This document shows, one piece after another, positions 6,910 to 15,390 of a stretch of 64,000 nt of DNA. The notes under the pieces are model-generated. The model was not told the DNA's origin. It was given only the letters and a program-made list of their open reading frames with translations, and did no database searches. The stretch's first letter is position 1; every line of letters starts with the position of its first letter. Origin of the DNA: an uncultured Prevotella sp. (GTDB lineage Bacteria > Bacteroidota > Bacteroidia > Bacteroidales > Bacteroidaceae); NCBI GenBank assembly GCA_900318625.1, contig ONLG01000004.1, forward strand, positions 1 to 64,000, given 5' to 3'. A program made the translations under genes and the position numbers.

Positions 6910-8901
6910 ATGAAGTTACATTTCAGAAAAGCAATCGTTCTATGCACCCTTCTCACATCGTGCGCCACGGCAGTACTGTCGCAGAGCATCAGTTCGCCCA
7001 ATGGCAACATCAGGCTTACAGCCGGATGCGAAGGTGGTAAGCCATATTATACATTATTATATAACAACAAGCAGGTGGTGAAAAAGTCGTTCCTCGGCCT
7101 TGAGTTCACCGACAAGGCTCAGCTTTCAGACCTCAAGATCGTCGGCAAGCAGCAGTCAGCCCACGACGAAACATGGGAGCAGCCCTGGGGCGAGGACCGC
7201 GAGGTGCGCAACTCATATAATGAGCTGACCGTGAAACTGCAAGAAAAGGGCAAGGCAAAGCGCAAGATGGACATAGTGTTCCGCGTTTTCGATGACGGCT
7301 TTGGCTTCCGCTACATCATTCCCCGGCAGAAAGGCATCGACAGCCTCAACGTTGTCGACGAGCTGACAGAGTTCACTCTCGCCCACGACGCACAGGCATG
7401 GTCAATCCCTTCAAACCATACCGAATACTTCGAGGGCATCTTCAAGCGCGCGCTTCTTTCGCAGAAAGACACCGTCTGCACTCCCCTCACCATCGAATAT
7501 GAGCCCGACCTCTACCTCGCCATCCACGAGGCAGCCCTCACCGACTATGCTTCGCAGAACCTCACGCCGCGCTCTCAGGCCGACGGAAGCATCACCCTGC
7601 GCGAAGCTCTCACCCCGTGGCGCAGCGGAATGAAGGTCTATGCCAAGGGAAGCCTCACCTCTCCCTGGCGCACAATGATACTTGCAAAGCGCCCCGGCGA
7701 CCTTATCACGTCGCGGCTGATGCTCAACCTCAACGAGCCTTCAACCATCGAAGACACCAGCTGGATAGAGCCAGGCCGATACATCGGTGTGTGGTGGAGC
7801 ATCCACAAGAAGCAAAACACGTGGGAGATGGGGCCAAACCACGGAGCAACTACCGCTAACGTGAAGCGATATATCGACTTCGCAGCCCGCCACGGGTTCA
7901 GCGGCGTGCTGGCCGAAGGCTGGAATCCCGGCTGGGGACAGGGCGAAAAGGTGACTTATCTGAAAGCTTATCCCGACTTCGACATCAACGACGTGTGCCA
8001 GTATGCAGCCCAGAAGGGTGTCCGCTTCATAGGTCATATGGAGTCGTGGGGCAACGCGCGGCTGATAGAAAACGAGATGGATAGTGCCTTTGCGTGGTTC
8101 AACCGTCTGGGCATACGCGCCGTGAAGACCGGCTACGTGGGCCATCTGCTCGACGGCAAGGAGCTTGCCAAGTCGCAGTATGGCATCCGCCACTACCGCA
8201 AGGTTGTGGAATGTGCAGCCCGCCACCAGATAATGATTGACAACCACGAGCCTGCCATGCCCACAGGACTCCAGCGCACGCTGCCCAACTTTATGACTCA
8301 GGAGGGCGTTCGCGGTCAGGAGTACAATGCATGGTCGCGCGACGGAGGCAATCCGCCTGCCCACACCGTCACAATTCCGTTCACCCGGGGACTTGCCGGA
8401 CCCACCGATTTCACCCCTGCGATATTCAACTTCGATGAGGTTGTCGAGGGTACGCACCCCCACTCCACCCTTGCCAAGCAGCTGGCAGAGTTCGTAGTAA
8501 TCTACAGTCCGCTGCAAATGGCCGCCGATGCCATAGAGAACTATGAGGGCCAGCCGGCACTCAGTTTCATAGAAACGTGCCCCACGACATGGGAAAAGAC
8601 CATCGTGCCGAGCGGAGAGATAGGCCGCTACATCACCATGGCACGCAAGGAGCGCAACGGCGACAGCTGGTTTGTGGCTGCAATGACCAACGAAGAGTCG
8701 CGCCAGCTAAGCCTCAGCCTCGACTTCCTCGACGACGGAGCCACCTACGAGGCCACCATCTACGAGGATGCTGCCGATGCCGACTACGAAAACAACCCCT
8801 ACGCCATGACCATACGCCGCATCACGGCAGACAAGAACACCGTGCTCAGCCTGAAGCTGGCACGCAGCGGTGGCATGGTGGCACGCATAACAAAGAAATA
8901 A
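6910..8901 (+). CDS. susB: GH97 alpha-glucosidase (SusB-like)
   Basis: Predicted periplasmic alpha-glucosidase that removes glucose from maltooligosaccharides imported by SusC. It has an N-terminal signal peptide (about 1-24). The N-terminal beta-supersandwich domain runs to about residue 270, followed by a TIM barrel starting near 'IGVWWSIHK' and a short C-terminal beta domain. Glu447 (in 'NHEPAMP') and Glu471 (in 'GVRGQEYN') are 24 residues apart, the same spacing as the base Glu508 and acid Glu532 of B. thetaiotaomicron SusB, which supports the inverting mechanism. At 663 residues it is shorter than SusB (about 738). It is first in an operon with susC (43-bp gap). Confidence 0.93.
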   Translation: MKLHFRKAIVLCTLLTSCATAVLSQSISSPNGNIRLTAGCEGGKPYYTLLYNNKQVVKKSFLGLEFTDKAQLSDLKIVGKQQSAHDETWEQPWGEDREVRNSYNELTVKLQEKGKAKRKMDIVFRVFDDGFGFRYIIPRQKGIDSLNVVDELTEFTLAHDAQAWSIPSNHTEYFEGIFKRALLSQKDTVCTPLTIEYEPDLYLAIHEAALTDYASQNLTPRSQADGSITLREALTPWRSGMKVYAKGSLTSPWRTMILAKRPGDLITSRLMLNLNEPSTIEDTSWIEPGRYIGVWWSIHKKQNTWEMGPNHGATTANVKRYIDFAARHGFSGVLAEGWNPGWGQGEKVTYLKAYPDFDINDVCQYAAQKGVRFIGHMESWGNARLIENEMDSAFAWFNRLGIRAVKTGYVGHLLDGKELAKSQYGIRHYRKVVECAARHQIMIDNHEPAMPTGLQRTLPNFMTQEGVRGQEYNAWSRDGGNPPAHTVTIPFTRGLAGPTDFTPAIFNFDEVVEGTHPHSTLAKQLAEFVVIYSPLQMAADAIENYEGQPALSFIETCPTTWEKTIVPSGEIGRYITMARKERNGDSWFVAAMTNEESRQLSLSLDFLDDGATYEATIYEDAADADYENNPYAMTIRRITADKNTVLSLKLARSGGMVARITKK

Positions 8902-8944
8902 ATATCATTTTTTATCTTATTCATTAACTTTAAACAAAAACAAA

Positions 8945-11896
8945 ATGGAAAAAAACAAGAATCTGATTTGTCGCATACTCATGCTATGCGCAACGGTGTT
9001 TTTTGCCTACGATGTTTCCGCACAGACCATCAAAGGTCACGTTGAGGAAGCCAGTGGCGTAGAGATTATCGGCGCCAGCATCATGGAGAAAGGCACCACT
9101 AACGGCACTGTTACCGACATTGACGGTAATTTCCAGCTCAACTGCAAGCCGGGAGCCAAGCTCGTAATATCCTACGTGGGCTTCACCACACAGGAACTGG
9201 CTGCTCAGGACGGCATGAAGGTAGTGCTGCAGGAAGACAACACCACCCTGAACGAGGTCGTTGTAATCGGCTACGGCTCGCTGGCCAAGAAGGAAATATC
9301 GAGCTCAGTGGTTCAGATCAACAAGGATCAGTTCAACCAGGGAGCCGTTCAGGACCCCATGGGATTGGTTGCCGGTAAAGTGGCTGGTCTTAATGTCAGC
9401 ACAACCAACGATGCCAACCCGAACGCTATGAGTGACATCCAGGTTCGTGGAGCCGGTTCGCTCAAGGCAAGCAACGGTCCTCTGATTGTTATCGACGGTA
9501 TTGCCGGCGGCGACCTGCGCAACGTGGCCTCTCAGGACGTTGAGAGCATCACCGTGCTGAAGGATGCCAGCTCGGCAGCCATCTACGGTACCCGTGGTGC
9601 AAACGGCGTTATCCTCGTTACCACCAAGAAGGGTGCAAGCGGTGAAGGCGTTACCAACGTTACCTACGACAGCTACATTGCCCTGAACTTTGCCAAGCCT
9701 CACTTCAAGATGCTCAGCGCAGAAGAGTATGCTCGTTCTCGTCGTGGTGTAGACTACGGTGGACGTGACGACTGGTACGATGCTGTCTCTCGCCCCGTTA
9801 GCTACAGCCTCAACCAGTATGTAAGCTTAGACGGCAGCCACAAGAACGGTTACTACAGCGCATCTCTCAACTACAAGAAGGGCAACGGTCTCGACATTAC
9901 CAGCGGTCGCGAGGAATACGGCGGTCGCTTCGTGGTAGAGCAGCGCGCACTTAACAAGCTCCTCACCTTCAACACCTCGCTCAGCGCACGCCGAGTACAC
10001 GAAGACTGGGGCAACGACGGTATGTTCAACCGTGCTCTTACCCTCAACCCAACGTTCCCCATCTACAACCCAGATGGCTCGTACTACAAAACTCAGGACG
10101 GAACGTCATGGAGCAACCCTGTGTCTATTCTCAAGGACATTAACAACAAGGGCGACCGCACTTACATTCTCGGCAATGCCGACGTGAAATTGCAGATTCT
10201 CCGTAACGAGCATCACAATCTCAACACCTCAATCAGCTACGCATTGCAGTACAACGACCTCAAGAGCCACTACTACAAACCCAGCAGAACCGAAGACTCT
10301 GACAAGGGTACATTCGCTGGTGCAGCTAACGTCAAGTACGAAAAGTGGTGGACAAACCGTCTGGAGTGGCTTGGCAACTACATTCTCTCCCTGAAAGACC
10401 ATGAGCTGAAAGCTATGATTGGCTATTCGTGGGAGCGTTCGAAGTATGAGGGCCACTATGTTGAGGACAAAGACTTCATCTATGACAACCTCGATTACTT
10501 CAACATCGGTAAAGGTACGTATCAAGCAGAGGGAGGCAAAAACAACATTTGGGCCAGCAAGACCGAGTCTACTCTGATTGGTTTCTTCGGACGTTTGAAC
10601 TACAACTGGCGTGATATGCTCTTCGCATCTGCCTCTCTACGCCACGAGGGTAACACCCGTTTCGGTAGGGATCGCAAGTGGGGTAACTTCCCCGCAGCAT
10701 CTATCGCTTGGGAAATCACCCGTACTCCGGGTCTGGAAAAGCTTGGTGAGACATTCCAGAGCTTGAAACCACGTATCTCTTACGGTGTAACCGGTCGTAG
10801 CGAATTTGAACTCTATAAGTCGCTGAACAGCTATTCTGCAAACCCGAGCCTCGCTTACTACATGGACGACGCATGGATTACAGGCTATGTTCCCTCAATA
10901 AATGCCAACCCTAAAATTGGTTGGGAGAAGGCCAGCTCGTTTAACATCGGTGTTGACGTTGTAGCTTTCAACGGTCGCCTGCGCGGTAGCATCGAGTACT
11001 ACGACCGCCGCTCGCCAGACCTGATCTGGGACTACACAGCTCCACAGCCTCCATTTATCTACGACGTAATAACCGTTAACGTAGGTACAAGCAAGAACAC
11101 TGGTTTCGAGCTTTCAGCAGACTTCGATGTATTCAACAAGAAGCCTTTCACTTGGACGACGGGTATCAACTACTCTTACGGCACCACCAAGATGACCAAG
11201 CTTTCGAGCGACATCTATCGAGCTTCTTACATTGAACTCTATAGCACTGGTGCTATTGGTGGTAGCGAAAACTACTTCCGTATTGAAGAAGGTGGCAAGG
11301 TAGGTCAGTTCTACGGCTATGAATATGCAGGCATTGACGAGACTGGTAGCTTGCTTGTCTACAATCAGAACAATGAGGTAGTGCCTATCAACCTCGCCAA
11401 AAACGAAGACAAGAGATACATCGGCAACGGTGCTCCCAAGCACTTCCTGTCTTGGACCAACTCTTTCACCTATAAGAACTTCGACCTGAGCTTCCTCTTC
11501 CGTGGTGCTTTCGGCTTCGACATCTTCAACAAGAGTAAGTACGACATCGGTCTGAGGGGATCTAACGGTCTTGGAAACGTAATGCGCGTTGCATATCTTG
11601 ACAACAAGGAGGTAAAGGACAACGGTGGTAAGGTTTGCTCTTACTATCTGGAGAAGGGCGACTACTTCAAGCTCGACAACGTAACCCTCGGCTACACCTT
11701 CACTCCGAAGAATCGTCACTTGCTTGAGAGCCTTCGCGTCTACCTCACTGCTAAGAACCTCTTCACCATCACAGGCTACAAAGGCCACGACCCATCGATT
11801 GTTCCACAAAACGGTATCACTCCGGGTGTAGACGAAACAGGGGCTTATCCTCAGGCCACACAGGTTAGCCTTGGTCTGACTGTGAAGTTCCATTGA
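8945..11896 (+). CDS. susC: SusC/RagA-type TonB-dependent outer-membrane transporter
   Basis: Outer-membrane importer for maltooligosaccharides, energised by TonB and capped by SusD. Signal peptide 1-27 is followed by a carboxypeptidase-regulatory-like domain (about 28-107, starting 'IKGHVEE'), a plug domain (about 115-235) with the SusC signature 'VLKDASSAAIYGTRGANG', and a 22-strand barrel ending in an aromatic-rich 'LGLTVKFH'. The 983 residues are typical. Codon use here is visibly biased to preferred codons, as expected for a highly expressed gene. It lies between the GH97 gene and susD. The substrate (starch) is inferred from neighbours. Confidence 0.96.
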   Translation: MEKNKNLICRILMLCATVFFAYDVSAQTIKGHVEEASGVEIIGASIMEKGTTNGTVTDIDGNFQLNCKPGAKLVISYVGFTTQELAAQDGMKVVLQEDNTTLNEVVVIGYGSLAKKEISSSVVQINKDQFNQGAVQDPMGLVAGKVAGLNVSTTNDANPNAMSDIQVRGAGSLKASNGPLIVIDGIAGGDLRNVASQDVESITVLKDASSAAIYGTRGANGVILVTTKKGASGEGVTNVTYDSYIALNFAKPHFKMLSAEEYARSRRGVDYGGRDDWYDAVSRPVSYSLNQYVSLDGSHKNGYYSASLNYKKGNGLDITSGREEYGGRFVVEQRALNKLLTFNTSLSARRVHEDWGNDGMFNRALTLNPTFPIYNPDGSYYKTQDGTSWSNPVSILKDINNKGDRTYILGNADVKLQILRNEHHNLNTSISYALQYNDLKSHYYKPSRTEDSDKGTFAGAANVKYEKWWTNRLEWLGNYILSLKDHELKAMIGYSWERSKYEGHYVEDKDFIYDNLDYFNIGKGTYQAEGGKNNIWASKTESTLIGFFGRLNYNWRDMLFASASLRHEGNTRFGRDRKWGNFPAASIAWEITRTPGLEKLGETFQSLKPRISYGVTGRSEFELYKSLNSYSANPSLAYYMDDAWITGYVPSINANPKIGWEKASSFNIGVDVVAFNGRLRGSIEYYDRRSPDLIWDYTAPQPPFIYDVITVNVGTSKNTGFELSADFDVFNKKPFTWTTGINYSYGTTKMTKLSSDIYRASYIELYSTGAIGGSENYFRIEEGGKVGQFYGYEYAGIDETGSLLVYNQNNEVVPINLAKNEDKRYIGNGAPKHFLSWTNSFTYKNFDLSFLFRGAFGFDIFNKSKYDIGLRGSNGLGNVMRVAYLDNKEVKDNGGKVCSYYLEKGDYFKLDNVTLGYTFTPKNRHLLESLRVYLTAKNLFTITGYKGHDPSIVPQNGITPGVDETGAYPQATQVSLGLTVKFH

Positions 11897-11983
11897 TATT
11901 AGATAAGCTGGAAAAACTATAACAAATAGAACATCTGGAACATCTATAAACAAACCATAAACAACAATAAAAGAATAGTAAAT

Positions 11984-13831
11984 ATGAAAAATTTAAAATA
12001 TAACATTCTGATAGCAGTGGCCGCAACGATGGGATTTGCATCCTGCACAGACCTCGACGAGAAAGCCTACGACCGCATTGGTGCCGATGTCTACTATCAG
12101 AATGAAAACAGCGTTAAAGCAGCTGTAGCAAGTATCTATGGTCAGGTGCAGAGTTCACTGCCAGAAGCTTTCTACATGCTTCAGGAGTTCAGTGCCGACC
12201 AAGTAACATGGCGCTGCTGGATGGGAGGAACCTACGGTTACGACGAAGGCGAGAAGTATGTGCTCTCTACCCACACATGGAGTCCCCAGTCAGTAATCAT
12301 CAACAACGCTTGGAAGGGTGCTTGGACCGCTATCGGCCTTAGCAACCAGACCATCGAAGACCTTGAAGGCATCGATGCCGCCACTATAAAGATTAGCGAG
12401 GCTCAGAAAGCCAACTACATTGCCGAAGCCCGTATGCTCCGCGCATGGAACTACTACAGCCTCTTTGAGATTTGGGGTGGTGCTCTGCCTCTCTGTACCA
12501 CGGTATCGTCTGACGTTCCCGGTTCTGCCGGTGCAAATGCCATCTATAACTTCATATCAACGGAGCTTGACGAGTGTCTGGCAGCCCTGCCCAAGGAAGA
12601 CGGAAGCCGCAAAACCGTTAACCGCATGAACCAAGGCGTGAACCGTATATTGAAGGCTCGCCTTCTGCTCAACTCTGAAGTATTCATCGGTGAGGACCAC
12701 TATGCTGAGTGCGAAGCTCTGTGCAAGGAGATTATGAACGGTGCCTACGGTACTTACTCTATAGCAAACGACTACCGCGACATCTACAGCATCAACAACG
12801 TGAACTGTCCCGAAGTGGTATTTGCTTTCGCTTGTGAAGACGGTCAGGGTGCTACCAATGCCACTACCAACGTGCGCAACATGACCTTCCTGCCCTACAT
12901 GGAGCAGATTGAGCAGTACTTCCTGCAGAAGTATGACGGTATCGGCGGATGGGACTGCACCTGTCTGACACCTTCTTACGACAACGGAACACACGCCAAC
13001 ATCCAGACTTCAGCATTCCAAGTTGACAATACCAAGAGCAACAGCAGCTACGTCTATACAACCGACGCTGAGTGCTATCTTGACAAACCTGAATTTGAAG
13101 GTCTGGGTGCCGTATACGCTCGCTTCGACGACCGCGACATCCGCAAGCAGAACTATGTTTACGACCTGGCCAAGGGTACTTGGAAGGGAATGTTCCTCAG
13201 TGGTCCTATCTATGCCAACTTTGGTCAGGACAAGAGCACTCCGCTGAAGTACTACCACGACCGCGACGGCCAGGACATGGTATTCGTTGACCAGTTAGGT
13301 ACGTTCCAGGATCAGGGTCGCGAGCTTGAACGCTATATGTCATCACGCTGGGGCGAGATTAACTCTGGCATCCGCCTTGTCAAGTATCCTATGTATCCCG
13401 CCGGTGCAGGTGAAGGCTTCAAAGACATCGACGAAGTAGAGTTCCGTCTTGCTGAGGTTGTCTACATGATAGCCGAATGCGAAATCCGCAAGGGCAATTT
13501 CGACGAAGGCAAAAAGTGGGTAGACCTTGTTCGCAAACGTTACTTCACCAGCTCTGCTCCACTTGCTGAGCCCGGACCCGGCTTCACAGCTTTCGACAAG
13601 GACTGGATGCTGAGCCAGTGGGGTCTTGAGTACCTCAACGAGGGACGCCGTCGCCGCACCGACCTGCGCCGTTTCGACAAGTTCACCCAGGGACAGTGGT
13701 TCTTCTTCGGACACACCTCTGACGACAACGTAGAGCTGCCTGCAAAGCGCGACCGCAAGTACGAGTGGTATCCTCTGCCCTCTGACGCTCTGCTCGTTAA
13801 CCCCGGACTCGTTCAGAACCCCGGTTACTAA
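11984..13831 (+). CDS. susD: SusD/RagB-type glycan-binding lipoprotein
   Basis: Surface lipoprotein that binds glycan and forms the lid of the SusC transporter. Lipoprotein signal with Cys near residue 20 ('GFASCTDLDE'), then TPR-like helices with the typical 'AEARMLRAWNYYSLFEIWG' helix around 147-165 and the C-terminal SusD region ('LNEGRRRRTDLRRF', '...YPLPSDALLVNPGLVQNPGY'). At 615 residues it is somewhat longer than B. thetaiotaomicron SusD (about 551). The genes are 87 bp apart (susC-susD) and 45 bp apart (susD-susE-like), so this is one operon. Confidence 0.96.
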   Translation: MKNLKYNILIAVAATMGFASCTDLDEKAYDRIGADVYYQNENSVKAAVASIYGQVQSSLPEAFYMLQEFSADQVTWRCWMGGTYGYDEGEKYVLSTHTWSPQSVIINNAWKGAWTAIGLSNQTIEDLEGIDAATIKISEAQKANYIAEARMLRAWNYYSLFEIWGGALPLCTTVSSDVPGSAGANAIYNFISTELDECLAALPKEDGSRKTVNRMNQGVNRILKARLLLNSEVFIGEDHYAECEALCKEIMNGAYGTYSIANDYRDIYSINNVNCPEVVFAFACEDGQGATNATTNVRNMTFLPYMEQIEQYFLQKYDGIGGWDCTCLTPSYDNGTHANIQTSAFQVDNTKSNSSYVYTTDAECYLDKPEFEGLGAVYARFDDRDIRKQNYVYDLAKGTWKGMFLSGPIYANFGQDKSTPLKYYHDRDGQDMVFVDQLGTFQDQGRELERYMSSRWGEINSGIRLVKYPMYPAGAGEGFKDIDEVEFRLAEVVYMIAECEIRKGNFDEGKKWVDLVRKRYFTSSAPLAEPGPGFTAFDKDWMLSQWGLEYLNEGRRRRTDLRRFDKFTQGQWFFFGHTSDDNVELPAKRDRKYEWYPLPSDALLVNPGLVQNPGY

Positions 13832-13876
13832 TCCCAAACACATTATTATATAATAACAATTAAACCATAAGAAACC

Positions 13877-15019
13877 ATGAAAAACAAGATATTATGGCTG
13901 GCGTTGCTGCTCTTCCCCGTCGTATTGGGCAGTTGTAGCAAAGACGAGGACATTGTCTTCGACCACGAGCGCCAAATGTTTGAAATCCAGGACGGCAAGA
14001 TTCTTCTCGAAGTAATCCTGCCCGGTGGCACCACCGACGGTGAGGAGATTTATATCTCCGGTGCCTTCAACGGTGGCGACGAAGTTGCCGTAGGCAAGGA
14101 CGAGTTCAAGCTCATCCGCACCGACCTGAGCACCATCAAGCGTGCAGTCTATCTCGACCCCTCTACATTCGTTGACGGCAAGACCCTTGCCGACGGCTTC
14201 CACTTCGTAAGCAGCAAGCAGCGTCAGGAAGTAGACCTGACCGGCGCCGACAAGTGGCACTACGACAATCCGGGCGTTGGCACATCTACCAACATCACCG
14301 TTGACCGCTGGGCTGCCTTCTATGACAGTGGCGAAGGAGGCGGAGAAGGTGGAAGCGACACCGATCCCGACGTAGAGCACGACGGTTATGTAGTCTACGT
14401 AGACGACCAGACTGGCTGGGATGCACTTGCTCTCTATGCATGGGGCGATGCTGAGGCCTTCGGAGGCTGGCCCGGTATGCAAGTAACCGGAACGCGCAAG
14501 ATAAACGGCGTTGTCTACAAGTACTTCGACATGGGCGAGGCTAACACCGGACTGGCAGAGAACCTGATATTCAACAACAACGGCGGCGGCTCTCAGCTTG
14601 CAGACTTCGCATACACTATCGACCACAACGTCTATCTGCGGATTACGGCTGATGGCGTAGAGGAACTTGAGGAGCCCACACCTGCCGAGCCAGAGATAGT
14701 TCACACCGACGGCTACATCCTTTTTGTAAAGAACGAGTCGAGCCAAGCCGACCTTGCTCTCTATGCATGGGGCGATGCTGAGGCGTTCGGAGGTTGGCCA
14801 GGCAAGTTGCCGGACGGTACGATGACTATTGGCGGTGTAGAGTATGTTTACTTCAACATCGGCGAAGCCAACACTGGACTTACCTTGAACTTCATACCGA
14901 ACAACAATGGCGGCGGTGTGCAGTGGGAAGGTGGAAGCCTCGGAATTACTGTTGACCACGACATCTTTGTAAGGATATGGGATGGCGATGCCTCATCGTT
15001 TGAAATATTAGAACAATAG
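13877..15019 (+). CDS. SusE/SusF-like surface starch-binding lipoprotein with duplicated module
   Basis: Predicted outer-surface starch-binding protein. The lipoprotein signal ends at Cys19 and is followed by Ser-Lys-Asp-Glu-Asp, a good match to the Bacteroidota lipoprotein surface-export signal. Residues about 30-150 form a SusE/F-type beta domain. A Gly/Glu-rich linker (about 152-168) leads to two tandem modules (about 172-263 and 278-378), each with 'LALYAWGDAEAFGGWPG', 'GEANTGL' and 'NNNGGG', resembling CBM25/26-type starch-binding modules. The modules are about 109 residues apart. They include a 41-nt block with a single mismatch (14426-14466 versus 14753-14793), so duplication is recent or maintained by conversion. 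Confidence 0.85.
   Translation: MKNKILWLALLLFPVVLGSCSKDEDIVFDHERQMFEIQDGKILLEVILPGGTTDGEEIYISGAFNGGDEVAVGKDEFKLIRTDLSTIKRAVYLDPSTFVDGKTLADGFHFVSSKQRQEVDLTGADKWHYDNPGVGTSTNITVDRWAAFYDSGEGGGEGGSDTDPDVEHDGYVVYVDDQTGWDALALYAWGDAEAFGGWPGMQVTGTRKINGVVYKYFDMGEANTGLAENLIFNNNGGGSQLADFAYTIDHNVYLRITADGVEELEEPTPAEPEIVHTDGYILFVKNESSQADLALYAWGDAEAFGGWPGKLPDGTMTIGGVEYVYFNIGEANTGLTLNFIPNNNGGGVQWEGGSLGITVDHDIFVRIWDGDASSFEILEQ
14426..14793 (+). repeat. Intragenic direct repeat in SusE-like gene
   Basis: Two blocks starting CTTGCTCTCTATGCATGGGG at 14426 and 14753 match over 41 nt with one mismatch, 327 nt (109 codons) apart. They encode the conserved core of the two starch-binding modules. Recombination between them would delete or add exactly one module in frame. 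Confidence 0.85.
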
Positions 15020-15061
15020 CATATCAACAGCATAACTAACAATCAACTATTCACTCCGTAT

Positions 15062-15199
15062 CGCCTGCGGAACGAGAAAACCGCAGGCGGTACACCTTTA
15101 CAAGAACAAAGAAAAACAGCAAAAAAACGTCAATGCGACGCTGCTGTTTGTTAAAGTTAATGTAACTGAGGGCTGCTTTGTGAAAAGCAGCCCTTTTTA
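15062..15199 (+). terminator. Hairpin and rho-independent terminator ending the GH97-SusCDE operon
   Basis: A 9-bp hairpin CGCCTGCGG/CCGCAGGCG (15062-15089) without a T-run is followed by a strong terminator AGGGCTGCTTT..AAAGCAGCCCT plus TTTTT at 15169-15199. Two successive structures separate the operon from the amylase gene, which has its own promoter. Confidence 0.85.
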
Positions 15200-15240
15200 A
15201 TTTCTGTTTGATTTATTTCAGGGTTTATTTCGACAAGCTG

Positions 15241-15254
15241 CTAACAATCAAGCA
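15241..15254 (+). promoter_or_regulatory. Candidate starch-regulator site upstream of secreted amylase gene
   Basis: CTAACAATCAAGCA, matching 6782-6795 at 13 of 14 positions, with exactly the same 63-bp offset from its 3' end to the -7 box. Here AATCAA (15246-15251) is mirrored by TTGATT (15273-15278), suggesting a dyad with half-sites about 27 bp apart. Confidence 0.55.
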
Positions 15255-15292
15255 TTTCCAAAATAAAACACTTTGATTTTCTCTAAGCGTGC

Positions 15293-15324
15293 TTTCCGCA
15301 TATACACTTTAATTTATATCTTTG
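15293..15324 (+). promoter_or_regulatory. Promoter of secreted amylase gene
   Basis: TTTC (15293-15296), 20 nt, TATCTTTG (15317-15324). The leader to the ATG at 15391 is about 63 nt. The imperfect -33 box again suggests an activated promoter. Confidence 0.6.
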
Positions 15325-15390
15325 CATCAAGAACGTTAGCACATAGCTAAAAACCGCAGACAACACATTAATAAAATAAAACAAACAGCA

